From contig NC_073358.2 in assembly GCF_027580225.2 (NCBI RefSeq), positions 30,220,501 through 30,284,500 of the forward strand: DNA of 64,000 bases, given 5' to 3'. Below are positions 35,122 through 46,292 of the stretch, piece after piece (position 1 is the first letter of the stretch; every line of letters starts with the position of its first letter). The translations under genes were made by a program, and so were the position numbers. Source of the DNA: Misgurnus anguillicaudatus (lineage: Eukaryota > Chordata > Actinopteri > Cypriniformes > Cobitidae). The notes under the pieces were generated by a model, which ran no database searches, had not been told where the DNA came from, and saw nothing but the letters and a program-made list of their open reading frames with translations.

Positions 35122-36085
35122 TTTTTTTACAATTCTCCAGTTATCTCCATATAGCATATAATATTATCTGCATGTGTTTAACCTAGAATCCAGCATGTAA
35201 TGCACGTGGTATTCATTTTATTCTGCTTTTCACTCTTTCTAGCAAGAAACACTACAAAAATATGACTTCCCCAGTGAACTGTGAATTGCCTGCCACGGGA
35301 AGTAAAACTGAAAACACAGCTTAGTGGGTTTTGAGATTCCTAAACTGAACTCGGAATTGCTGAGATTCAGAGGGTCGCGGGAAGTTGCACAAAAGCATGT
35401 GGAGGAGGAAGGTTATCCAATTGTAATACTTCGCTATTTATTTTTGTTTCTGTTTCTATGTCATTCTAACTGATAACTTGTTTCTCTCTTTGTTTCTTTC
35501 TGTCTTTCTCTGTCCCTAACATTAGCTGTATCTTCCTGTCATCTGAAGGGATTAATCGCTTGGTAAACTGCCGATGGAGGGAACATTTTAAGACTTTTCC
35601 AATTTGTAGTCCTCCTGGAAGTTTTGTGATAATAAATACATGAAGCTTTCCGCTCCGGAGCAACCAAATTAAGCTCTAGGTGTGTAACTGATGCTTTTTC
35701 TTTGTATTTTATTATTATTGTTGTGCCACAAAGAATGATGTGAAATATATAGTAGCTGGGTCAGCGAAGTAGTGTATTGTATTCTGGTCAGCTTTATCCC
35801 TGTTCATCTTCTTAAAAGCACACACAATTCGTACAAAGTGAAAAACATGCTTAACCTATTACAACTTATTATATTCATTATTTGTTACAGATGCAATAAT
35901 TTAATTCACACACTCACACATTGCGGTTATTTATGTTTTTTTTAAACATATAGTGCATGCTTTGTGTTTTTATGCTTATTAGAGTATTGTGTTGTTAGCA
36001 TAGCAACATGCTAATGTTATGCTATTAAAACAACATGATCATACGGAAAGTCTTGTTATAGTCAAATTTTTTTTTTTATTTGTTC
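35122..36085. other. Mostly gene-free; possible terminal exon at 35243-35324
   Basis: After a fair splice acceptor (CTGCTTTTCACTCTTTCTAG) the plus strand reads 26 codons, KKHYKNMTSPVNCELPATGS then KTENTA, to a TAG at 35322-35324. It has no partner exon in the window and I do not recognise the peptide, so it is not called as a gene. The remainder is AT-rich with nothing recognisable. Confidence 0.2.
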
Positions 36086-37080
36086 TGTCCATGGCACGAA
36101 ATTCAGCTTTTTTTCGTACGCTAATGTCTTTTTCATGAATTTCTATACAGTAAATAGTTTTTCGTGTCCGTGGCATGACTTTCTTTTTCGTGATTTTATG
36201 TATTGTTTATGTATTTTTACCCCTATTTTTAAATCATTGTTGCTTGGGGTTGGGGTTAGATTTGGGGTTTGGCTTAGGATGTACTTTTATGTATTGGTTT
36301 CTACAGTGCCTGAATTGAGGGGGGGCTGGGGGGATCCGGGACCCCTCATAAGGCATTAGGGACCCATAATAAGAAGTCAAAATTATACTTAGGGGGTCCC
36401 TCAGATATTTTTATTTTAGTAAAAATAATGCTGACAAACCCGTAGTACATTTTGTGAATGACATTGATGGCAGTTCAAATAATTTGAACAGCTTTTTTGC
36501 TGAATTATGTTTTGAGTAAAATATTTAAATGTATAGTCTAAGTGACTAATAAAGAAAGCAACTTGCCCCACCTAATGTAGGCTATCCTGCACTCAACTTA
36601 AACACCACTTATAGGCCTAACACATTTAGGTCCTATCTAGTCAAACTTTATATTTTGAAATGATTATAGTTTCTAGCCTTTATACAAAAATATTTTGGGA
36701 AGTATTACATGAATCATACATTTGTGTTTACATGTACTAATGTGTTGCCATTTTGAGTTTGCTGCTATGTCATGTTGCATGGTGGGGACCCCCCATAAGA
36801 CTTGATTCAATTTGAACACTGGGTTTCTACATGTTTTTCTTCGGCTTTTAAAACCTGGAGTTGGGGTTAGATTAAGGGTTTGGGTTAGGATGTCTAAAAA
36901 TGTAAAAACCCCAACCCAAATCGACAATGGTAAGAAAATAGGAAAAAACAATGAGATAACAATACATAAAATGAAACAAAAAAGAAAGTCGTGCCACGGA
37001 CATGAAAAACTATTTATAGAAATTTATAGGAAAAAGATATTCGTGCTCAAGGCACGAAGCTGAATTTCGTGCCATGGACA
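36086..37080. mobile_element. Foldback element with TGTCCATGGCACG ends, split by a hAT
   Basis: TGTCCATGGCACGAAATTCA and its inverse bound the element. The arms contain inverted copies of ATAGTTTTTCGTGTCCGTGG-like sequence. The loop has GGGGTTGGGGTTAG-type tracts like those of 23976-24513. The hAT at 36304-36821 sits in the loop. Confidence 0.75.
36304..36821. mobile_element. hAT-type element nested in the foldback, 518 bp
   Basis: The ends are CAGTGCCTGAATTGA and inverted CAGTGTTCAAATTGA. A perfect 8-bp target-site duplication GGTTTCTA lies at 36296-36303 and 36822-36829. G- and C-rich blocks (GGGACCCCTCATAAGG, GGGGACCCCCCATAAG) lie just inside the ends. Non-coding. Confidence 0.85.
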
Positions 37081-40000
37081 TGAATAAATTAAGAACATTT
37101 TTTGTGCCTATAACACGATTTTCCATGTGATCAGTCTGTGTTAAAATTAACTGCAAGTTGAGTGCTAGTTGCACATGGGGTTCCCACGTATACCATTCAA
37201 ATTTGTTTCCAGTCCTGTCACTTAGGAGTTTTCATCTATGAGTTAACAGCTGCGAATTTAGGATGTAGGCAGTGAGGCAGCTTACTAGGTTTTGGAAAAG
37301 AGATAATGAGAGAACATAGAGGGAATCTCAAACTCTCAGTGGTACATCCTACAACTCTAATAGACTCTAATGAATGTAATTGGGTTAAGGGTTAGAGATA
37401 AGACTGTGCAAAAACACCAAGAAGAAGCCTTACAGCACCGCACATATACAGCAAGTCACACCAGGGAAATGGTGTATACTTAGCGTTTTGCATCCCTAAA
37501 GCGTGCTTGAGGCCAGTCATTCTCACATGTTGCAGGTCAGAGCTGCTGGTGCTCCTCTGAACATTTAATTTTCTTGAACTCATGCTGAGATAGGGGGCTG
37601 AGGGATGTCACCAAGGGCGAAAAAGCCTGACTAACTACAGAGCAATGAACTACACAGAACAGTGTTAGAGATCCTAAACAAATATTATATTATGCGAGTG
37701 TTGCACACACACAAACTCGCACACTAGTGGTTTTAATGCTAGATTCTTCTCCTTCACTTCTTGAAGGATATGACAAGCCTGTAAGGGTTCTTGGCAAACT
37801 ATGAAATGCCACCACCTTCTCATTCTTACCTTCTATCAGTCTTTCTGTCATTTCTTCTATTAGTTCACATCTTTCATTGTCACTTGTCATTACTGTCTGT
37901 AAATGTCAGCCGATAGAGTGTCTATAAATCTACCGGGCAAATTCATCATCCTTTGTCTCACACGCAAATGTATAAAGTAAACATATGGAGAGTTGTGTTT
38001 TATTATGTATATAATAGCAGTTCTCATTTCATGCTGTTTTTATTCACGGATATAAGTAGAATTAAATAAAGACTTTAATAAAGATAAATATAAGAACACT
38101 GTCATAGCTGCGGTTATACTTGACGTCGTCTCTTTACATTTTTCAGAGCGATCAGCTGTAAAATGTTTTGGTCCTGCTTGATTTTCGTTGACTTTGAGTA
38201 AAATAAATGTAAAGTTTTTCATAAGATCCTATGGGGTCAATGTGTTGCATGAGAAGCTTGATGCTGTCGGGAGAACAAGCACCCGAGTGCCTCTTGCGGA
38301 AATTATAAGATGTTTATGACTTACGTTTCTTTCCCGTCACAGAAAACCATCACAGGTTTATCAATGCAATTAAAGTATTATTTTGTTTTGTTTGTTGATC
38401 ACGAAGTACAAAGTAGATGAGGAAAACTAGGACTCTGTGTACTCAGCGCGCCGCCATTGTTTGTTTACATTGCGTGAATGGTCCGCTGTAATATCAGGAA
38501 TGGATTTATTGCGTTCTGTAAAAAAGGAGGAGTGGCGTTTATCGCATTTTGGGAAAAAAGGGAGAAAAGATGACAGAATAACACGGCAGATATTGGGTTT
38601 TGCGTAAAATTAAGAATTTACTTTTAACTACTGACCTGATATAATACTGATTTTGGCAGTAACTCATTTTTTTCAAAAATGCCGTTTATCGCGTCTTGGA
38701 ACCAAACTCTTCATATGATGCACTGTGGTCTGTTTCTTACATAAACCTGTTGTATGATTTCCATACTTTGTTTTGTCGTTTTAAGAGCAATAAATGTGTG
38801 GTTTTATAGCTGGATACAGTAAAAAAGTTTTACAACAAACAAGGGTCTAGAACAACACAGGGATGATTAAATTATGACCAAACTTTTTATTTTCAAAATT
38901 TTATATTGACTATCTCTTTCATTTGTGCAGTGAGTGTATGTTTAAGGTTAAAGCAAAGCAATGCTTTCAAAGGATCCCCATTGCATATTTTTAGAGTATT
39001 GTATGCCTTAAAGAGCACCCCCATAATCCCACGTGTTTAAAGAAGATTTCCTATCCTAGTGATCTATGTGGCTTTTATAGTATAAAGACGTGTTTCATTC
39101 TATAATATTTCTGCCAGGAGCAGGGAATAGCTCTATTTATTTTTGACATGGTACATTTAACTGTGTTGCTTAGGCTTAATTTATGTATGGATCTATGCAT
39201 AAATATGTAAACAAGAAATCTAAGACAAACATATGATCACCAGGTAGACAGTAATTACTTTTATCACGAGAGATGGAAGTCTAAATGTGCAAAAAATGGC
39301 AGGCTTTGCATAATAAAATAACCAGCCTGTCATATTCTCTGTTTCTCTTGCTCTCTCTTGTGGGTATGTACAATGTGCTGCCTCTCTGATGAAGTTAACA
39401 GACTAATTAAGACGAGGGAAAACTTGTTTCCCAAGGGCAGTCTCTCCAATCCTCCGCTAATTAAATCTAGAAAGTGTGAGTGATACACAGCCAGATCAGA
39501 TGTGAAAGGAAATTTCAGAATGAAACAGAGAGAGAAAGAGAGAGAGAGAGATACATGCATTGATACTCATAGTGCCGCACTGGTCCTGTAACTAAAAGAT
39601 TACGTAATACAGTACAAGCTGTAGTGTGTTCTTTGTGCAGATTAAACCATTGTACTGTTGACAACTGTCTTTTTTGATGGTTTTTTTATTATTTTAACAC
39701 CATTGAAATATTCAGATCGACATGAAGAATGTCAAATGAAAAAAGGGTTTCTAATTTAAAGGTTATGAAAAAGTACAGATGGCTTTTCGCATAGCTGTAC
39801 AAGCTAAAATATATATACAATAATTTCAAAATGTTCCTATAATTGTTAAAACGTTATTTCTCCAGTTTCTTTTATAACAGAAAAAAACATATTCATTTTT
39901 CGAAGTGAATAGAGATTTCACATATCAGTCCACACACCATATCTATATCTGCTATAGGCCAGCATATAAATGTCTTGATTGGTGGTTATAGAAAAGAGCA

Positions 40001-40294
40001 ACCTGATCTCACTCTAAAACATCTATTTGCCGTGGTGGCGATTTCAAATAAATTCATATGATGTAAATCACACAAAAATGTATGTTTGCCTGACAGCAGG
40101 TATGAAATCCCATCCTAACTTCAATGTCCCAGATATAAAGATTGTACAAAAAAAAAACAGATCTTATAAATTCAGTTAGCCATCTCGTAAAATAGTTTAG
40201 TTTAGTATTGCTATAGGATTGTGTTAAAAGATATCATGTTCATACATGCTCTTAAATCTAACTTTGTTGCTGCAACCATTGTTGTGTGAAATGC
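37081..40294. other. Gene-free, mostly single-copy-looking DNA
   Basis: No exon or RNA gene was recognised. 38380-38720 contains repeated TTTATCGC words typical of a decayed fish transposon. 39250-39500 is a balanced island with GACTAATTAAGACG and CGCTAATTAAATC, a candidate conserved non-coding element. A short GA run lies near 39530. Confidence 0.35.
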
Positions 40295-41372
40295 AAATTA
40301 TAAAACAGCCCGTACTGGTTCTTCATTCTGATTGGTTGAAACGCGTTCTAAGCCGTGATAAAATAACCCGATAACCCCACGTTCAGACCACATTACATAA
40401 GTATCACTGCGCCACTGTTGCTGCGTACTGATTTATGAAACTAAACACCACAGTCTTTAATCATATTTTTAATTTGTCTACAATTGCACAATTAATGGCG
40501 ATATCCAGATAAATGTCAAAAAATATTGTTGAGTCATCTCGTCAATAAAGAGAAAATGTTCCCTGAGGAGTTTCTACCTCACATTCATATTTCTGCTATC
40601 CACTGGGTGGCGATCTTACCCAACTTAAACACTGACGCATTCACTCAACACTGAAAACATCGTGTAGTACTGTTCATGGCTCTGAATCTGATATCCTACA
40701 AAAGTTCTTCACAAAAAATTGAATTATTTCCGCTTTTAGCTGAAAATTTTAGAGGTGATAAGAGAACAAATGAAGGTAGGATGAAACTTTTTTTTGAAGC
40801 GGAGTGTCTGTTTTTTCATTTGATATATTTTATGTTTATTTAAAGAAGATAATTTTTCTGGAAGCCATTAAAATAAAACTGGGTGGCAACTGGCAACTTA
40901 AAAAAAAAACGCTGACGGGGAAAGAGTTAAAGTTAAGCATTCTTCCATGCATATTTGATTATAACTTCAGCAGTTGCACAAGTTAAATGTTAATGTATAT
41001 TTTAGATGAATGTTGATTTATGAAAACAAACACCAAAGTCTTTAATCATATTTTCATTGTGTCTTTGCTGCGTCTGTGTTGGTTGGGAACTACTCTGTTG
41101 CAGCCACACTTGATTCTGAGGAACAATTTTGTTTGGCTAAAAAGTAATATTTGTACTAATATAATTAGAACTTATTTGTGTTTTATTTTATGAAATCCTG
41201 CTAACGTTATGCATATGAAGTAACCGTTTTATAAAAACATTAAAGCCCCGCAAGGCAGTGGGGTTACAGTGCATTTTATAACAGCTAAGGGTTTTTCCGC
41301 TTTGCGTCGTGCCTAACAACGCCCCTTAGGTGTTATAAAATGCACTGGTAACCCAATGCTTCTTGGGGCTTA
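40295..41372. mobile_element. Hairpin-ended DNA repeat related to 18983-20357
   Basis: The left end TATAAAACAG followed by CTGGTTCTTCATTCTGATTG resembles the inverted right end of the element at 18983-20357. The right end (41243-41371) is a large hairpin: GCCCCGCAAGGCAGTGGGGT pairs imperfectly with the inverse near 41350, with GTGCATTTTATAACA arms perfect. An internal direct repeat (CTTTAATCATATTTT at about 40455 and 41040) is present. Confidence 0.5.
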
Positions 41373-43292
41373 TTGCTTTATTATCCAACCTTTATATACA
41401 AAGTATTATAACCAATATAAATCTGTATTCTATTGTTTTATACACATTTTATTGTTTTATACTCCAAGTGTTGCTTTAATGCAAGGTATTATAATCAATG
41501 AGTTGGAAATATGCCAGCTCTTAAATTGCATGTTTAATAAAAAAAAAAGAAAACACATGTATGATTTTAAGTTGATTTACTTAGAGTAGAGAGATTGATG
41601 CATGTATTAGATAGAACAAAGTAAAAGAGATACATTACACTCTGATGCGTTATGGGAATTCCCCAGAAAATTTAAGATCAAAGGATCTTGCCATTAGGCC
41701 TTGAACATGATCCTAGAATTTGGCCTTGAGACTTTGCCTTTAAATTGGTGCTGCTGCAGGACTTATTCAGATCTGGATGCCACAGCCAGCATCTCCGTTT
41801 TCTGAAAGCCTGAAATCTTGTGTGCTCTAGACTTAGTATTTTTAGACTCTGTATTTTTGTTTCATTACTTTTTATTTAATATTTTTATTTCTTTTCAATT
41901 CGGCAAAACTTGTAATCGCAAACAACCATAATTGTATTAATACATTATTTTATAAAAGACAATAAGAAGTCCGCTTTTGTGAACTTAGCTCAGATAATTA
42001 ACTATTAATAATTAAATTAAGTCTTCTGACAATTATACATGAGTACAGTGTGATCTAATCTTAGAGCGTTACTTTACTTGAGGTAATGTGATTGGTATAC
42101 TTAGGGATATAGTTTGACTATTCTTGCCTACCCGGAATAGAAAAAGAATAGGCAAAAGGTACTTAATTTCCATACCATAAAACACAATGTGTGCACACAA
42201 TACCCATAATATAGCAACTAGATCTTTAGCTTTTAATACCAAGTCAGGTGTGACATTTAAATATGTTCCTCTAGGAAAATCCCTAATCTTCTGAGACACC
42301 AGAAGACTAACTTTTAGAGGACATAACCTAATATATCATTATATTCAAATCAAGTCACTTTTTTAGCACATGTGCAAGTGCTGAGTGGAAGTCTTAGGTG
42401 CATGCTCCAGAATACAATAGGACAAACTGTACAAATCACACTTTTACATAAAATACATTATACAGAGATGTACACAATATACACATAATATACGAATAAA
42501 CGAACTGTGTATATACACATAATACACAAAACACAATGTACTCATGAAGTGCACTGTGGGTGGGCATAAGGATAGATGTACATTTGATATACATTAAGTA
42601 CAGATTAAATACAGTGCAGTTATGTTGTCCTGGTGTGATAGGGCAGTATCACACTTTTTTCATAACTTTTTTTCATTAGTCCTTGGTTACATCTTCAAGA
42701 CCATCATAATGGATATTTAGAAAATATACTGTAAATACATTTAATCATAAAAACAAAGATAATTGTGCTAAATTCCCAAATCGGCACAGTTGGTTAGTGT
42801 GCTGTAATAAAAAGGGTGTTTGCTAGAATCTGGGCACATCAGAAATAGCAGCGTCCAGATGGACAAAAAACAAATAAAATAAATTAGAAAACGAAAGAAA
42901 TACAGTAGGAAATGGATATTAATAATAACTTAAAAATTAGGCAAAAAATGAGCTGAACATACTATGAACATGAATAGATTCACATCCACTAAAAGATTTA
43001 AATTAAGTAGCCGTCCCTAACCAAGCCATAACCCTCTTGAGCTGTACAGCATAAAGCAGAAGTGATATTCATAGGTTAATTACAAGGCTAACCCTATGAA
43101 GAAAATGAAGAACCTAATACATTTGATGACTTACTTCTTACCAAAGAGGCCTGCGTTATGAGAGAGAGAATTGCCATTTAGAACATAGATGGTCATTCCA
43201 TTACTTATTCCCTAGTGAACAATTAGATGACTGTATAAATAGGTTTATTCATTTTCTGACGTTATAAGAGTTTCCTATCCTGTGTTTTTTAA
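41373..43292. other. Gene-free stretch
   Basis: No exon was recognised. 41640-41830 is a balanced island. 42410-42620 is rich in TACACATAATA-like words. A hairpin GTGTGATA/TATCACAC (42633-42654) followed by a T6 run is present without any associated RNA gene. Confidence 0.3.
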
Positions 43293-44500
43293 AGGGACAC
43301 TTCACCCATTTGCATTAAGCTTTGTATCGTTAGAACCCCAGTCATGTTTTTGAATGATTGTGCATCATTTCCTTAGTTTCCACTGAGACAGGAGAAATAC
43401 AGATTTCAGTGTTGCACTTGAAAAATCATCATTTTGCATCATTGAAAGCAGGAAGTCCAATATCTTTGTTGAGGGGGTGAGACTATAAACACCCCTTTTT
43501 TCGGTCAAATAGGCACTAAATTCGAAATGTATTTCGCCTACAAATATGACGCACTTTCAATAAAGATTAAAGGAATATTCCATTTTCTTAAAAGAAAAAT
43601 CCAGATAATTTACTCACCACAATGTCTTTCTTTGTTCAGTCGAGAAGAAATTATGTTTTTTGAGGAAAACATTGCAGGATTTTTCTTTAATAGACTTTAA
43701 TCTTTAATAGACACCAACAATTAATACTTAACTCAACACTTAACAGTTTTTTTCAACGGTGTTTCAAAGGACTATAAACAATCCCAAACAGGGCATAAGG
43801 GTCTTATCTAGCAAAATGATGGTCATTTTTGACAATAAAAATAACAAATATACACTTTTAAAGCACAAATTTTCGTTTAGGTCAGGTCCAGCGCGACCTA
43901 GCGTAAATGCGTAGTGACGTTAGGGAGGTCACGTGTTACATATATAAAACGCACATTTGCGGACCATTGTAAACAATAAACTGACACAAAGACATTAATT
44001 AGTATCAGTTGACATACAACAACGTAGGAACGGTCCTCTTTCAACACACTTGTAAACACTGGGGTGGAGTTTCGCGTTCGTCTTCTGTGACCTCTTGACG
44101 TCATGACGTATTGCGTCGGGTCACGCTAGCGCATCCCCACGACCGGATCTAAACGAGAAGTTGTGCTTTAAAAGTGGATATTTGTTATTTTTCTTGTCAA
44201 AAATGACGATCGTTTTGCTAGATAAGACCCTTATGCCTCTTTGGGATTGTTTATAGTCCTTTGAAACTCCGTTGAAAAAAACTGTTACGTGTTGAGTTAA
44301 GTGTTAATTGTTGGTGTCTATTAAAGTCCATTAAAATGAGAAAAATCCTGCAATGTTTTCCTCAAAAAACATCATTTCTTCTCGACTGAACAAAGAAAGA
44401 CATCAACATTTTGGATGACATGGTGGTGAGTAAATTATCTGGATTTTTATTTTAAGAAAATTGAATATTACTTTAATGTTTCTATGGGTGAAATGCTCCT
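43293..44500. mobile_element. TTAA-flanked MITE interrupted by a foldback
   Basis: Same family as 20849-21159: AGGGACACTTCACCC left end, AGGAGCATTTCACCC inverted right end, TTAA at 43289-43292 and 44501-44504. The copy is split by the foldback at 43571-44472 at a point that corresponds to GATGTATGTTTC in the intact paralogue. Confidence 0.75.
43571..44472. mobile_element. Foldback transposon in TTAA, 902 bp
   Basis: The arms of roughly 300 bp are inverted copies of each other (TTTGTTCAGTCGAGAAGAAA, GGCATAAGGGTCTTATCTAG and TTAAGTGTT all recur inverted). The ends are AGGAATATTCC and inverted AGTAATATTC. TTAA flanks both sides (43567-43570 and 44473-44476), and the paralogous unoccupied site supports it as the duplicated target. 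Loop sequence is shared in opposite orientation with 14140-14795. Confidence 0.8.
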
Positions 44501-44537
44501 TTAATGCAATCATTCAAACAATCGCTCAGTCTTCATA

Positions 44538-44787
44538 CACTGTCAAAAATAAAGGTACAATATTTGTTACTGGAACAGTACCCTTAAAAGGGCCTAATGT
44601 GTACCATTTAGGTATATACATTTAAGGTACTAATGTTCACCCTTTAGGTACAAATTTGTACTTTTTAAGAGGGTACACCCCGAGTGACAGCATTTGTACT
44701 CTTATTTCTTAGAGTCTAGGATGAAGGTACAAAACTGTACCTTTTCCGTCGCTTGGGGGTACCGTATGATTTTGTACGTTCACAGTG
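44538..44787. mobile_element. GGTAC-family repeat copy abutting the first LTR element
   Basis: It starts CACTGTCAAAAATAAAGG after TA and is rich in GGTACC-like words. Its expected end, CACAGTGTA, coincides with the first bases of the LTR starting at 44786, so the two boundaries overlap by a few bases. Confidence 0.55.
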
Positions 44788-46271
44788 TAGGACAGGTGGA
44801 CAAGTTTTGGTTTGGGAGCTGGACCATAAAACAATAAAAAACACATTCTGTGTCTATTTTTGAGAGACGTGTTGTCTCTCTCCACAGGGGTCACAGATAC
44901 ACAGGAACTGATCTGTATTTCACCCCCTCTCTCTTCTCCTTTAAGGTTTTGGTTACTGGAAATATACTAAACACATGTAACATTGGATATATCATATGTT
45001 GTGATGCTACAAAGGTTTCATCTTAATGTTTGGTGTTGTTTTAAAGGTCATGGTGCGATGGTTAAAAAGGTCTAATTTCTATAATGCTAAGAGAAAGTAT
45101 ATCAAAGTTTAAGACTTAAGACATAATCTGTACTCCTGTGATGGGTGTCAACTCATGAGGAGATCTAGATTACAGATGGTTAACAGTCCCATTTGGTGCT
45201 CCTTCAGGTCACGAGAACCGACCAACCAAATCCTGTTTTGAGATTTTATTATTCTTTGTCTCATTCTGTGTATATAAGGTGGCTTGGCAAGAGACTCTGG
45301 GAAGTATTCTTTAGCAAGAATCTTCCCCACACTTTGCGTGTGTGTATTCAGACATTATGGAAGTATTCTTTAGTAAGAAACTTCCCCACACTTTGTGTGT
45401 GTGTATTCAAACATTATGGGAGAAATCTTTAACAGAATCTTCTTACACCATTTTGGGTATATTATATTCATGATGGAAGTACTCTGTAGCCAGAGTGTCT
45501 ATTGCCAGGTATGACTTTGTAACTTTTGCAACTGTTGATCATTTTAATTAATTGGAATTGAATCAAATTCTGTATGATATTGTTTAATTTATGTTTGAAG
45601 CTGAAACCTGCCTGGTATAATAAATTGTTACATTTGATTCATCTGAATTCTTCAGGAATTGTATTGATTTATTTTAATTCTTTCAGAAATTATTATTTCC
45701 AGTAGATTAGAAGGAGTCTGATATTACCGCAAAATAAGTATGTCATGATATGTACACACTGGTGTTTTGATGTTGGATGGAGCAGGTAGCACATTCACCA
45801 GGACTCTCAGATTTATGTCTATCACCTGCCTTAGCAAGTTGCATGATCGTGACTAAAGTAACTATTTTTATGATCGGAGCAAGCATGGGGCGGCCAGACA
45901 TAAAAATATTAGTTTACCCGGCAACCTCTGACTAAGATCAGAATTGGCAATTTTGTGTCCGTGAGATGTACGCAAACGGCCGGCGTATATCCTGTGCGAT
46001 ATCGGGTCCCTAATGAACGAATAATTAAGACTATGGGAATATATAAATAATCAAACATCTAAATTATGATCAACAGATAATTGGAATAATGCACAAAATT
46101 CTTAATATATTAAATTGGAGTCAGATTATAATTTAAACACAGAGATCAACGAAATTAATTTAATCATGATATGGAATTATTCTTCTAGAAGCGCTGAGGA
46201 AGGAACGAACACGAGTCCCCTTCACCCACTCCACTTGCATCCGTCGTTGGGCTTGTGGGTGGTACCTTACA
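44786..46271 (+). repeat. 5' LTR of element 1 (1486 bp)
   Basis: Begins TGTAGGACAGG and ends GGTACCTTACA. TATATAAG at 45271-45278 is the likely TATA box and AATAAA at 45619-45624 the likely poly(A) signal. A 59-bp tandem repeat starting GAAGTATTCTTTAG (45301 and 45360, with a weaker third copy near 45419) lies just downstream of the TATA box. Confidence 0.9.
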
Positions 46272-46274
46272 GCT

Positions 46275-46292
46275 TGGTGATCCCGACGTGAT
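46275..46292 (+). promoter_or_regulatory. Primer-binding site, tRNA-Trp type
   Basis: TGGTGATCCCGACGTGAT, three bases after the LTR, is complementary to the 3' end of vertebrate tRNA-Trp with one mismatch (as recalled, TGGTGACCCCGACGTGAT). It fixes the element on the plus strand. Confidence 0.8.

Noticed and set aside
45148..45432. 60- and 79-codon frames found identically at 51604-51888
   Set aside because: They lie in the LTR of element 1 on both strands and are duplicated only because the LTR is.
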